From Chloroflexota bacterium (GTDB lineage: Bacteria > Chloroflexota > Limnocylindria > Limnocylindrales > CSP1-4), in the NCBI GenBank assembly GCA_025351245.1, contig JANXWH010000010.1:1-44379 (forward strand): a stretch of 44,379 nt of DNA, written 5' to 3'. The notes under the pieces are model-generated. The model searched no databases and had not been told where the DNA came from. It saw only the letters and a program-made list of their open reading frames with translations. Below are positions 7,375 to 17,490 of this stretch, piece after piece. Positions within the stretch are counted from its first letter, which is position 1. Each line of letters opens with the position of its first letter. A program made the position numbers and the translations under genes.

Positions 7375-10071
7375 GTGGAATCCCCGCCCCCGTGGCTGGC
7401 CGACGAGCCGCCCCTGCCCGACGCGCCCGCGCCCGAGGACCAGCCGCCGCACGCGGCCGCCGGGCCGGATCCGCGCGCCCCGGAGCGTGACCGCGGCCTC
7501 GCCACCGGCGTCGCATCGCGCGAGGAGCTGGCCGCGACGATCACGGCGCGGCTGAATCCCGAACAGGCCCGCGCCGTCACGACGACGGACGGGCCGCTCC
7601 TGATCCTTGCCGGCGCGGGGAGCGGCAAGACCCGGGTCGTGGCCCACCGGGTCGCCTACCTGGTCGGCGTCCTGGGCGTGGCGCCGTGGCAGATCCTCGC
7701 CGTCACGTTCACGAACAAGGCTGCCGGGGAGATGCGCGAGCGGATCGTCGCGCTCGTCGGCCCGGACGACGGCCGGAAGGTGGAGATGGGCACCTTCCAT
7801 GCCGTCTGCGCGCGGATGCTGCGCCGGGACGGCGCGGCGATCGGCCTGGATCCGCGCTTCGTGATCTACGACACGGACGACCAGCTGACGCTCATGAAGC
7901 AGGTCTTCCGCGAGTTCGACGTCCCGCTCCAGGGCGGCCCGATCCGGCCCCGCGGCGTGCTGGAGGCGCTCTCCCGGGCCAAGAACGACCTCGAGGGCCC
8001 CGACGCGCTCGTGGAGGCGGCGACCACGCACTACCAGGAGGAGGTTGCGAAGCTCGCCGCCGCCTACGAACGGCGCCTCCGCGATGCCGGCGCCCTCGAC
8101 TTCGACGACCTCCTGGGCTGGACCGTGCGGCTCCTCGAGACCCAGCCGGACGTGCTGGCCCGGTACCAGGCGCGCTGGCGCTACCTCCACGTGGACGAGT
8201 ACCAGGACACCAACCGGGCCCAGTACCGGATCGTCCAGGCGCTCGCGGCAGCACACCACAACCTGTGCGTCGTGGGCGACGACGACCAGTCGATCTACGC
8301 CTGGCGCGGGGCGGACCTTCGCAACATCCTCGACTTCGAGCACGACGAGCCAGGCGCGACCGTGGTGAAGCTGGAGCGTAACTACCGGAGCACGCAGCTG
8401 ATCCTCGAGGCAGCCCATGCCGTCGTGGCCAACAACGTCGACCGCAAGGAGAAGAAGCTCTGGACCGAGAAGGCGGGTGGCCGCCTGATCCAGCGCTTCG
8501 AGGCGTACGACGAAGAGGAGGAGGCGGAGTGGATCGCCCGCCAGGTCGAGGCGCTCCTTGGTGGCCGTGCGGCGTCGCTGACCCGCCGGGCCGACGACGA
8601 CGTGGCCTTCCGGCCGAAGGACGTCGCCGTCCTCTACCGGACGAATGCCCAGTCCCGGGCGATCGAGGAGGCGTTCCTGCGCTACGGGATCCGCTACCAG
8701 CTCATCGGTGGGACGCGGTTCTATCAGCGTCGTGAGGTCAAGGACGCGCTCGCCTACCTGCGAATCCTGCGCAGCGACCGCGACCGCGTCAGCTTCGAAC
8801 GCGTCATCAACATCCCGCCGCGTGGCCTGGGGGACAGGTCGCTTCAGCTGCTTCGGATCGCCGCCGACGAGCCCGACGCGACCTACTGGAGCGCCCTCGA
8901 ACGGGCGGCCGCGGATGGGTTGCTCGTGCTGACCGGTCGCGCCCGCGGCGCGGTCGCGGACTTCGTGGCCCTTGTCCGGCGGCTCCGGACCCGGGTCGGG
9001 CTGCTGCCGCTGCCAGAGCTCCTTGACGACGTCCTGGAGGCGTCCGGCTACCGGGCGATGCTCGCGGACGGGACCGAGGAGAACGAGGAGCGCTGGCGGA
9101 ACCTGCTGGAGCTTCGCTCCGTGACGACGCGCTATGACGACCTCTCGCCGGACGACGCGCTGGACCGGCTGCTGGAAGAGACGGCCCTCGTGGCTGACCA
9201 GGACAGCTACGAGGGCGACGCCGACGCGGTCACGCTCATCACGCTCCACGCGGCGAAGGGCCTCGAGTTTGGCGCCGTCTTCATCGGCGGCCTGGAGGAG
9301 GGGATCTTCCCGCACGCCAGGGCCCTGGCCGCGGAGCGCGACCAGGACAACCCGCGCGAGCTGGAGGAGGAGCGCCGGCTGGCGTACGTCGGGATCACCC
9401 GGGCGAAGGAACGGCTCTTCCTCTCGCATGCCTCGCGACGGGCCACGTGGGGGCCGGCCGGTGGCCCGGCGATGCCGTCACGGTTCCTGTTCGAGATTCC
9501 CGCCGACCTGATGGAGGGCCCGCGGCTGCTTCCTGGTGCGGCGGACCCGTACGACCTCGATCTCGCGTTCGGGGCGCGGCGCTCGTCGCGCCTGGGCACG
9601 CGCGCCGGTGGCGCCTGGCGGGCGGGTAGCGGCCGGCCGGGTGCGCCGGCTCCGGGCGAGGGCTTCCGCCCCTCCCGCGATCTCGCGGCGCGACGCGACG
9701 CATTCGCGGCAGGGGCGCCCTCTGGGTCGCTTACGCCGACGGGTCGGAGCTTCCGCGATCTTCGGGGCGTCGGAGCCGAGCCGCCCGATCACCCGGACGC
9801 CGCCTTCCCGGCCGACGACGTCCCGGTTCGCCAGCTGCCCGGCCGCCCGGCCGGGGCGCCGCCCGGCCGTCCGGCTGCTGCCCGCCGCGTCCGCGTCCCC
9901 GGGGAGCGGCTCTTCCGCGATGGCGACCGCGTCATCCACTCCCGCTTCGGGGAGGGCGTCGTTGTCACCTCGAAGCTCACCCGGGCCGACGAGGAGGTCA
10001 CCGTGGCATTCCGCGCGGGCGGCGTGAAGACGCTCCTCGCGAGCATCGCGAACCTCGAGATTACCGGGTGA
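7375..10071 (+). CDS. pcrA: ATP-dependent DNA helicase UvrD/PcrA family
   Basis: An 898-residue SF1A 3'-5' helicase involved in DNA repair and in clearing recombination or replication intermediates. Motifs appear in order: Walker A AGAGSGKT (Lys85), motif Ia TFTNKAA, motif II DEYQDTN, motif III GDDDQSIYAWRG, motif IV LERNYRST, motif V TLHAAKGLEF and motif VI YVGITRAKERL. The C-terminal 45 residues (GDRVIHSRFGEGVV... onward) match the PcrA-type RNA-polymerase-binding Tudor-like domain. That domain is separated from the motor by a long Ala/Arg/Pro-rich linker (about residues 710-840). An acidic, Pro-rich N-terminal extension of about 45 residues precedes the helicase core. The GTG start at 7375 was chosen because a TACAAT box lies directly upstream; an open frame extends much further upstream through the preceding genes. 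Confidence 0.93.
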   Translation: MESPPPWLADEPPLPDAPAPEDQPPHAAAGPDPRAPERDRGLATGVASREELAATITARLNPEQARAVTTTDGPLLILAGAGSGKTRVVAHRVAYLVGVLGVAPWQILAVTFTNKAAGEMRERIVALVGPDDGRKVEMGTFHAVCARMLRRDGAAIGLDPRFVIYDTDDQLTLMKQVFREFDVPLQGGPIRPRGVLEALSRAKNDLEGPDALVEAATTHYQEEVAKLAAAYERRLRDAGALDFDDLLGWTVRLLETQPDVLARYQARWRYLHVDEYQDTNRAQYRIVQALAAAHHNLCVVGDDDQSIYAWRGADLRNILDFEHDEPGATVVKLERNYRSTQLILEAAHAVVANNVDRKEKKLWTEKAGGRLIQRFEAYDEEEEAEWIARQVEALLGGRAASLTRRADDDVAFRPKDVAVLYRTNAQSRAIEEAFLRYGIRYQLIGGTRFYQRREVKDALAYLRILRSDRDRVSFERVINIPPRGLGDRSLQLLRIAADEPDATYWSALERAAADGLLVLTGRARGAVADFVALVRRLRTRVGLLPLPELLDDVLEASGYRAMLADGTEENEERWRNLLELRSVTTRYDDLSPDDALDRLLEETALVADQDSYEGDADAVTLITLHAAKGLEFGAVFIGGLEEGIFPHARALAAERDQDNPRELEEERRLAYVGITRAKERLFLSHASRRATWGPAGGPAMPSRFLFEIPADLMEGPRLLPGAADPYDLDLAFGARRSSRLGTRAGGAWRAGSGRPGAPAPGEGFRPSRDLAARRDAFAAGAPSGSLTPTGRSFRDLRGVGAEPPDHPDAAFPADDVPVRQLPGRPAGAPPGRPAAARRVRVPGERLFRDGDRVIHSRFGEGVVVTSKLTRADEEVTVAFRAGGVKTLLASIANLEITG

Positions 10072-10386
10072 GCCTGCCAGTCGACCCGCGCTCGCGCCTC
10101 CCGGCCGGTTGAGGCCGCGCGTCCCGGGCCTCGACTTCGGCTGGGTTGCCGGGTCGAGCGCCCCCGGTCACCCTGCGGTCTCCACAGGCGAACAGATGGC
10201 CCAATCCCGCGGCCATCGAGCCGCCCTGGGGCTCGATCCGTGGTTTCCGTTCGCACGACGCGAACAGGATGGCCTTGACGTCAGGATGGCCATCCCTGGG
10301 CCTCCTGATCCGGGCGATCTGGTCTCCAGGGGCGACCCCCCGACCGGGGACGACCCCACCGGGTGGCCGGGTCGGGCTGATCGAGC
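10072..10386. other. Intergenic region between pcrA and the DinB-fold gene
   Basis: These 315 bases between the stop of pcrA and the stop of the converging minus-strand gene hold no reading frame that resembles a protein. I see the hairpin listed separately at 10215-10237 and a perfect 12-bp palindrome GGATGGCCATCC at 10284-10295. No RNA gene is recognised. Confidence 0.5.
10215..10237 (+). terminator. Candidate terminator downstream of pcrA
   Basis: An 8-bp stem, ATCGAGCC (10215-10222) with GGCTCGAT (10230-10237), has a 7-nt loop. It is followed by a modestly T-rich stretch (CCGTGGTTTCCGTTCG). It lies about 145 nt after the pcrA stop. Confidence 0.35.
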
Positions 10387-10905
10387 TCAGCGCGCCTCGG
10401 CCCGGGTTTCGGCGACGTCATCGGGGCCTGCAGGCCGAAGGTGCGGAAGGTGCGGAAGGTGCGGAAGGTGCTCCGCCCAATGCCGATCGGTGTCGCCGTG
10501 GATGATCTCCACGAGTGGCTCGCCCGCCGTCCACGCGAAGCGCCCGGGCTCGAACAGGTCCGCCTCATCGGCGCCCGCGATCGCCAGCAGGAGGTCTGCC
10601 CACGCGGCCGCCTCGCCGGACCGGACGTCGGCGGCGGTCCGGCCCCGGCTCTCTTCGAAGACTCGCGCATTCCGGGCGTCTAGGTCGAAGGGCTCGTCTG
10701 ACGGGTACGGGTCGCGCCCATCGCGAAGGGAGGCGATGACGTGGGTGGAATGGCGTTCCCACCATTCGATATGCGCGACGACGTCGCGCCGGGTCCACTC
10801 GCCCTGCGCCGGGAGGGCGAGCTCGTCGTCCGAGAGGCTGTCGAGCGCCGCCCGGAGCCGGTCGTGGCCGATTCGAACTGTTGCGGCGAACTCGTGTTTG
10901 TTCAT
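10387..10905 (-). CDS. DinB/ClbS-type four-helix-bundle protein
   Basis: A 172-residue protein beginning MNKHEFAATVRIGHDRLRAAL. It shows the pattern of the DinB/YfiT/maleylpyruvate-isomerase-N superfamily: a helical bundle with His residues placed for a divalent metal, here DVVAHIEWWE in helix 2 and HWAEH near the end. It contains the TPEW-like PAQGEWTRRDVVAHIEWW segment typical of ClbS/DfsB proteins. Members include thiol-S-transferases and a protein that protects against colibactin damage; the function of this one is unknown. Its C-terminus contains a HLP tripeptide repeat encoded by a 9-bp tandem repeat. It is divergent from ligA, with about 75 bp between the two starts. Confidence 0.75.
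   Translation of the reverse strand: MNKHEFAATVRIGHDRLRAALDSLSDDELALPAQGEWTRRDVVAHIEWWERHSTHVIASLRDGRDPYPSDEPFDLDARNARVFEESRGRTAADVRSGEAAAWADLLLAIAGADEADLFEPGRFAWTAGEPLVEIIHGDTDRHWAEHLPHLPHLPHLRPAGPDDVAETRAEAR
10438..10473. repeat. 9-bp tandem repeat (four copies) inside the DinB-fold gene
   Basis: The unit AAGGTGCGG is repeated exactly three times, followed by a fourth partly changed copy. In the minus-strand gene it encodes repeated His-Leu-Pro near the C-terminus (HLPHLPHLPHL). Since the unit is a multiple of three, slippage would change length without breaking the frame. Confidence 0.85.
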
Positions 10906-10913
10906 GGCAATAG

Positions 10914-13241
<2,328 letters not shown>

Positions 13242-13294
13242 CGCATCCCCCGGGCGCTCACCGCGGTCCGGGCGGGCTGACTCCCGCGGTCCGC

Positions 13295-13300
13295 TATCAT
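13295..13300 (+). promoter_or_regulatory. TATCAT -10 box of a probable leaderless gatC transcript
   Basis: TATCAT ends 8 nt before ATG 13309, so the transcript would start within about one base or two of the start codon. No Shine-Dalgarno sequence intervenes. Confidence 0.55.
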
Positions 13301-13308
13301 CGGTCGCC

Positions 13309-13605
13309 ATGGGGACTCTCTCGCGCGACGAGGTCGAGCACGTCGCCCACCTCGCCCGTCTCGGCCTGACCGACGCAGAGCTGACGCGCCTCGTGGGCCA
13401 GCTGAACCACATCCTCGACCAGTACGCGATCCTGGCTCGGCTCGACACGGATACCATCCCGCCGACGGCCCAGACGATCGAGCTGGAGAACATCCTCCGC
13501 GAGGACGTCGCACGGCCCTCGCTCTCGCAGGCCGAAGCGCTGGCGAACGCCCCGGAACGGGACGGGAGCTACGTCGTGGTGCCCGCCATCCTCGGCGGCG
13601 ACTGA
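13309..13605 (+). CDS. gatC: Asp-tRNA(Asn)/Glu-tRNA(Gln) amidotransferase subunit C
   Basis: The 98-residue protein is a typical GatC, the small subunit that wraps around GatA and GatB. The signature [15 protein letters not shown] at the N-terminus, [18 protein letters not shown] in the middle and the C-terminal [16 protein letters not shown] are all standard. It starts at ATG 13309 behind a TATCAT box and lies 7 nt upstream of gatA, so the two are co-transcribed. gatB is not here; it lies about 20 kb away at 35406. Confidence 0.93.
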   Translation: MGTLSRDEVEHVAHLARLGLTDAELTRLVGQLNHILDQYAILARLDTDTIPPTAQTIELENILREDVARPSLSQAEALANAPERDGSYVVVPAILGGD

Positions 13606-13612
13606 GCGCTCC

Positions 13613-15160
13613 ATGACGGACACCGGGCTGACTCGCCTGACCGCGGCCGCGATGAGCGACCGGCTGCGCGACGGCGACCTCTCGTCCCGCGAGCTCGTCG
13701 AGGCGCACCTTGCCCTCGCCGACCGCGAGAATCCCGCGCTCAACGCGTGGCTCGCCCTGGACGGCGCCGGCGCCCGGGATGCGGCCGACGACGCGGACGC
13801 GCGGCTGGCCGTCGCCCGCGACGAGGGCGCGGCGGCGCTCGCGTCACTGCATCCGCTGTGCGGCGTGCCCGTCGGCCTCAAGGACCTCGTCTCGGTGCGC
13901 GGCGGCCAGTGCACCGCGGGCTCGCGAATCCTCGCCGGGTATGTCTCCCCGTACGATGCCCACATCACCGAGCGGCTGCGTGACGCGGGGGCCGTGATCC
14001 TCGGCAAGCTGAACATGGACGAGTTCGCGATGGGGTCGTCCACGGAGCACTCGGCGTACGGCCCGACCGCGAACCCGTGGGACCTGGGCCGCGTGCCCGG
14101 TGGCAGCTCTGGCGGCTCCGCGGCCAGCGTCGCGGCCGGCCACGTGCCGCTCAGCATCGGCACCGACACCGGTGGCTCGATTCGCCAGCCAGCCGCGCTC
14201 TGCGGGATCGTCGGCCTCAAGCCGACCTACGGCCGCGTCAGTCGCTACGGCATCGTCGCCTTCGCCTCCTCGCTGGACCAGATCGGGCCGTTCGCCCGCG
14301 ATGCGGCGATGCTCCTCCACGCGGTTGCGGGCCGCGACGAGCGCGACTCGACGTCGGCGCCGCTCCCGGTCCCAGACGACCTGCTCCACCTCCCCGCCAC
14401 GGACGACGAGGCTGCGGGCTACCTCCGGGGCCTTCGCCTGGGCATTCCGCACGAATACTTCGTGGCGGGCATGGAGCCGGGCGTGGAGGCCCGCGTCCGC
14501 GAGGCCGTGGCCGCCCTGGCGGCCGCAGGCGCAGAGATCGTGGACGTCAGCCTTCCCCACACGGACTACGGCCTGGCGACCTACTACATCGTTGCCCCGG
14601 CGGAGGCTTCCGCGAACCTGGCCCGCTACGACGGGATCCGCTTCGGCCACGCGGTCCGCGATGGGGACGTGCTGGCCAACTACCTCGCGACCCGTGGGTC
14701 GGGCTTTGGCGCCGAGGTGAAGCGCCGGATCATGCTGGGCACCTATGCGCTCTCGGCCGGCTACTACGACGCCTACTACCTGAAGGCCCAGAAGGTCCGG
14801 ACGCTCATCAAGGCCGATTTCGACGCGGCCTTCGGGGCCGGGATCGATGCGCTCGTCGCGCCGACCAGCCCGTCGGTCGCCTGGCCGTTCGGGGCCAAGC
14901 TGGACGATCCCGTCGCGATGTACCTCTCCGACGCCTGCACGCTGCCGGTCAGCATGGCGGGCCTGCCCGGGATCAGCATCCCGGCCGGGCTCTCCGACGG
15001 CCTGCCCGTGGGGCTCCAGCTGATCGGCCCGGCCTGGAGCGAGCTGGCGCTCTTCCGCCTGGCGCGGGCCTACGAGGCGATCACCGCCGACGCTTCGTGG
15101 CGGGTCCTTGAGCCGCCTGGCCTTGCCGCCCTGCGCGCGCCGGCGGGCATCGTTCCATGA
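13613..15160 (+). CDS. gatA: Asp-tRNA(Asn)/Glu-tRNA(Gln) amidotransferase subunit A
   Basis: The 515-residue amidase-signature subunit hydrolyses glutamine and channels ammonia to GatB for making Gln-tRNA(Gln) or Asn-tRNA(Asn). The catalytic Ser-cisSer-Lys set is visible: the Lys in [10 protein letters not shown], the cis-Ser in [14 protein letters not shown] and the nucleophile in [14 protein letters not shown]. The later [18 protein letters not shown] and [11 protein letters not shown] segments are standard for GatA. It follows gatC by 7 nt and overlaps the start of the aminotransferase gene by 4 nt (ATGA), forming gatC-gatA-aminotransferase. Confidence 0.95.
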   Translation: MTDTGLTRLTAAAMSDRLRDGDLSSRELVEAHLALADRENPALNAWLALDGAGARDAADDADARLAVARDEGAAALASLHPLCGVPVGLKDLVSVRGGQCTAGSRILAGYVSPYDAHITERLRDAGAVILGKLNMDEFAMGSSTEHSAYGPTANPWDLGRVPGGSSGGSAASVAAGHVPLSIGTDTGGSIRQPAALCGIVGLKPTYGRVSRYGIVAFASSLDQIGPFARDAAMLLHAVAGRDERDSTSAPLPVPDDLLHLPATDDEAAGYLRGLRLGIPHEYFVAGMEPGVEARVREAVAALAAAGAEIVDVSLPHTDYGLATYYIVAPAEASANLARYDGIRFGHAVRDGDVLANYLATRGSGFGAEVKRRIMLGTYALSAGYYDAYYLKAQKVRTLIKADFDAAFGAGIDALVAPTSPSVAWPFGAKLDDPVAMYLSDACTLPVSMAGLPGISIPAGLSDGLPVGLQLIGPAWSELALFRLARAYEAITADASWRVLEPPGLAALRAPAGIVP

Positions 15161-16368
15161 CGGCCCCCGAGCCGCGCCCCCCGCTCGCGGAGCGGGCGCT
15201 TTCGGCGCGCGTCCGGGCCGTGCCTCCATCCGGCATCCGGCGCTTCTTCGACATCGCCGCGACGATGGAGGACGTGATCAGCCTGGGGGTGGGGGAGCCG
15301 GACTTCGCGACGCCGGAGCAGGTGATCGAGGCGGGAATCGCGTCGCTGCGCGCAAAGCGGACCCATTACACCAGCAACTTCGGGACGCTGGAGCTGCGGA
15401 CCGCGATTTCCGACCATCTCGCGCACCGCTACGGCGTCCGCTACGACCCGGACGGCGAGATCCTCGTGACCGTGGGGGCGTCCGAGGCGGTTGACCTCGC
15501 ACTCCGGGCGACGATCGACCCCGGCGACGAGGTGATCCTCCACGAGCCGTCGTACGTCGCCTACGTCCCGGCGGTCGTCTTTGCCGGCGGCACCGTCCGC
15601 CACGTCGCGACGCGCTTCGAGGACGACTTCGCGCTGGATCCGGCCGCGGTGGCCGCCGCGGTGACGCCCCGGACGAAAGCGCTCTTCCTGGGGTTCCCGT
15701 GTAACCCCACCGGGGCTGTCCTCCCCGAGGCGGTCCAGGATGAGCTGGCCCGGATCGCCGTCGCGAACGATCTCCTCGTCTACTCGGACGAGATCTACGA
15801 CCGGCTCGCCTACGGCAGCTACCGGCACCGGGCGATGAGCGCCCTGCCGGGCATGCGCGAGCGGACGATCCTCATGGGCGGCTTTTCCAAGGCCTATGCG
15901 ATGACCGGCTGGCGGGTCGGGTACGTCTGCGCCCCGGCTGGGATCCTGGAGGGGATCGTCAAGGTCCACCAGTACGGGATCATGTCCGCCCCGACCACCG
16001 CCCAGGACGCAGCCCTCGCCGCGCTCACGACGGCCGAGGCCGACGTCGAGGCGATGCGAGCCGAGTACGACCGCCGCCGCCGGCTCGTTGTCGACGGCCT
16101 CAATGCGCTGGGCCTCGAGACGTTCGAGCCGCGCGGCGCCTTCTACGCCTTCCCGCGGATCACGTCCACGGGGCTCGACGACAACGCGTTCGTGGAGCGC
16201 CTCCTCGCCGAGGAGCACGTCGCGGCCGTTCCCGGGAGCGCGTTCGGTCCGTCCGGCGCCGGCCACGTCCGGATGTGCTACGCGACGAGCTACGAGAAGC
16301 TCGAGGAGGCGCTGGTGCGGATCGGACGCTTCGTCCAACGCCAATCGGGGACCTCAGCGAGGCCGTAA
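15157..16368 (+). CDS. PLP-dependent class I/II aminotransferase (AlaT/AspC type)
   Basis: The 403-residue fold-type I aminotransferase carries the PLP Lys in [13 protein letters not shown]. It also has [11 protein letters not shown] at the N-terminus, the FPCNPTGAV loop, YSDEIYD (Asp and Tyr contacting the cofactor) and the C-terminal Arg region HVRMCYATS. It groups by motif with subfamily I-gamma enzymes that transaminate aspartate, alanine or aromatic amino acids; the exact substrate cannot be read. The start overlaps the gatA stop (ATGA), so expression is coupled to tRNA amidation. The gene converges on the diguanylate cyclase gene with only 12 bp between stops. Confidence 0.9.
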   Translation: MTAPEPRPPLAERALSARVRAVPPSGIRRFFDIAATMEDVISLGVGEPDFATPEQVIEAGIASLRAKRTHYTSNFGTLELRTAISDHLAHRYGVRYDPDGEILVTVGASEAVDLALRATIDPGDEVILHEPSYVAYVPAVVFAGGTVRHVATRFEDDFALDPAAVAAAVTPRTKALFLGFPCNPTGAVLPEAVQDELARIAVANDLLVYSDEIYDRLAYGSYRHRAMSALPGMRERTILMGGFSKAYAMTGWRVGYVCAPAGILEGIVKVHQYGIMSAPTTAQDAALAALTTAEADVEAMRAEYDRRRRLVVDGLNALGLETFEPRGAFYAFPRITSTGLDDNAFVERLLAEEHVAAVPGSAFGPSGAGHVRMCYATSYEKLEEALVRIGRFVQRQSGTSARP

Positions 16369-16380
16369 CGTCGTCCGGGC

Positions 16381-17310
16381 CTACCCGGGCCGCGTGTCGG
16401 GCGCGCCGCTGGGGCCGACGGGGCGCGGAGGGGCGCCCTTCTGCTTGGCCCGGTACATTGCAATATCGGCGGCCTTGAGCAGCACGTCCGCATCGCGGCC
16501 ATCCTCGGGATAGACACCGATGCCAATGCTGACTGTGACCTTGGCGGCGCCTCCCGGCAGCGCGAAGGGCTTCTCGAGGGCGCCGTGGATCTTCTGGGCG
16601 ACCGCGGTCGCATCGCCGCCTGCGCGGAGCGCCTCGAGGAGGATCACGAACTCGTCGCCGCCGATGCGGGCGACCGTGTCGGCAGCACGAACGCTTTGGC
16701 TGAGCCTGTCTGCAACCGCGCGGAGCAGCAGGTCGCCAACGTCATGGCCGCGGGAATCGTTGATCCGCTTGAACCCGTCAAGGTCGATGAAGAGGACCGC
16801 GAAACTCGTCGCGAATCGCTCGGCCCGGATCAGCAGCTGGTTCAGCCGGTCGAACATGAGAAAGCGGTTCGGCAGACCCGCGAGCGTGTCGTGCGTGGCG
16901 ATGCCCTGCAGGGCGATCTCGGCCTGCTTGAGTTCGTTGATCTCTCGCGTGATCCCCAGCAGCCCCACGACACCGCCCGCCGCGTCATGGAGCGGCATCT
17001 TGCTCGTCAGGGTCCAGTTGACCTCACCGCTTGCGAGCTGGCGGCTCTCCGTCAGGCCGATGAGCGGTTGGTCCGTCTCCATGACTCTCGAGTCGTCCAG
17101 CATGGTCCTCTGGGCGAACTCCTGGCCGAACAGGTCCACGTCAGTCTTGCCGACGAGCTCCGCCGGATCCGCGTAGCCGAGGTCCCGTGCCATCTTCCGG
17201 CTCACGCGCAGGAGCCGGCCCTGACGATCCTTGAAGTAGATGCTGTCGGCCATCGTCTCCATCAGGGAGTTGAACAGGAAGACATCGGTCAAGGACGCGG
17301 AAGGCGGCAT
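16381..17310 (-). CDS. PAS-GGDEF diguanylate cyclase
   Basis: The 309-residue cytosolic enzyme makes the second messenger c-di-GMP from two GTP. A PAS domain (about residues 10-130, starting LFNSLMETMADSIYFKD) ends in VGLLGITREINELKQAE, the usual linker. The catalytic domain begins HDTLAGLPNR, and GGDEF is intact at 217-221. An RxxD inhibitory site (RAAD, 208-211) sits exactly five residues before GGDEF, so product inhibition is expected. No EAL domain or membrane segment is seen. ATG 17310 was chosen because GAGGGTG (17317-17323) lies 6 nt upstream; an in-frame GTG at 17358 would add 16 residues. It lies in the same direction as the sugar operon, 180 bp after its last gene, and could receive read-through. 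Confidence 0.92.
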   Translation of the reverse strand: MPPSASLTDVFLFNSLMETMADSIYFKDRQGRLLRVSRKMARDLGYADPAELVGKTDVDLFGQEFAQRTMLDDSRVMETDQPLIGLTESRQLASGEVNWTLTSKMPLHDAAGGVVGLLGITREINELKQAEIALQGIATHDTLAGLPNRFLMFDRLNQLLIRAERFATSFAVLFIDLDGFKRINDSRGHDVGDLLLRAVADRLSQSVRAADTVARIGGDEFVILLEALRAGGDATAVAQKIHGALEKPFALPGGAAKVTVSIGIGVYPEDGRDADVLLKAADIAMYRAKQKGAPPRPVGPSGAPDTRPG

Positions 17311-17490
17311 CGTGATCACCCTCGTAGTCGGTCTGGATCCCTGGTTCCGCTGCGGCACGACGACGCCGAAGAAGCGACGGCGCGCTTGCCGCTCCGATAG
17401 TGATCCTTCGCTCGGGGCGTGGTGCGGTGGGCGCGTCGGCGACCGTACCGACGGCGTCTGGGTGGACTGCGCTGCGCCGGAACGACGGGG

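Noticed and set aside
10284-10295. 12-bp palindrome GGATGGCCATCC as a regulatory site
   Set aside because: It lies between converging genes, far from any promoter, and is not repeated elsewhere that I can see.
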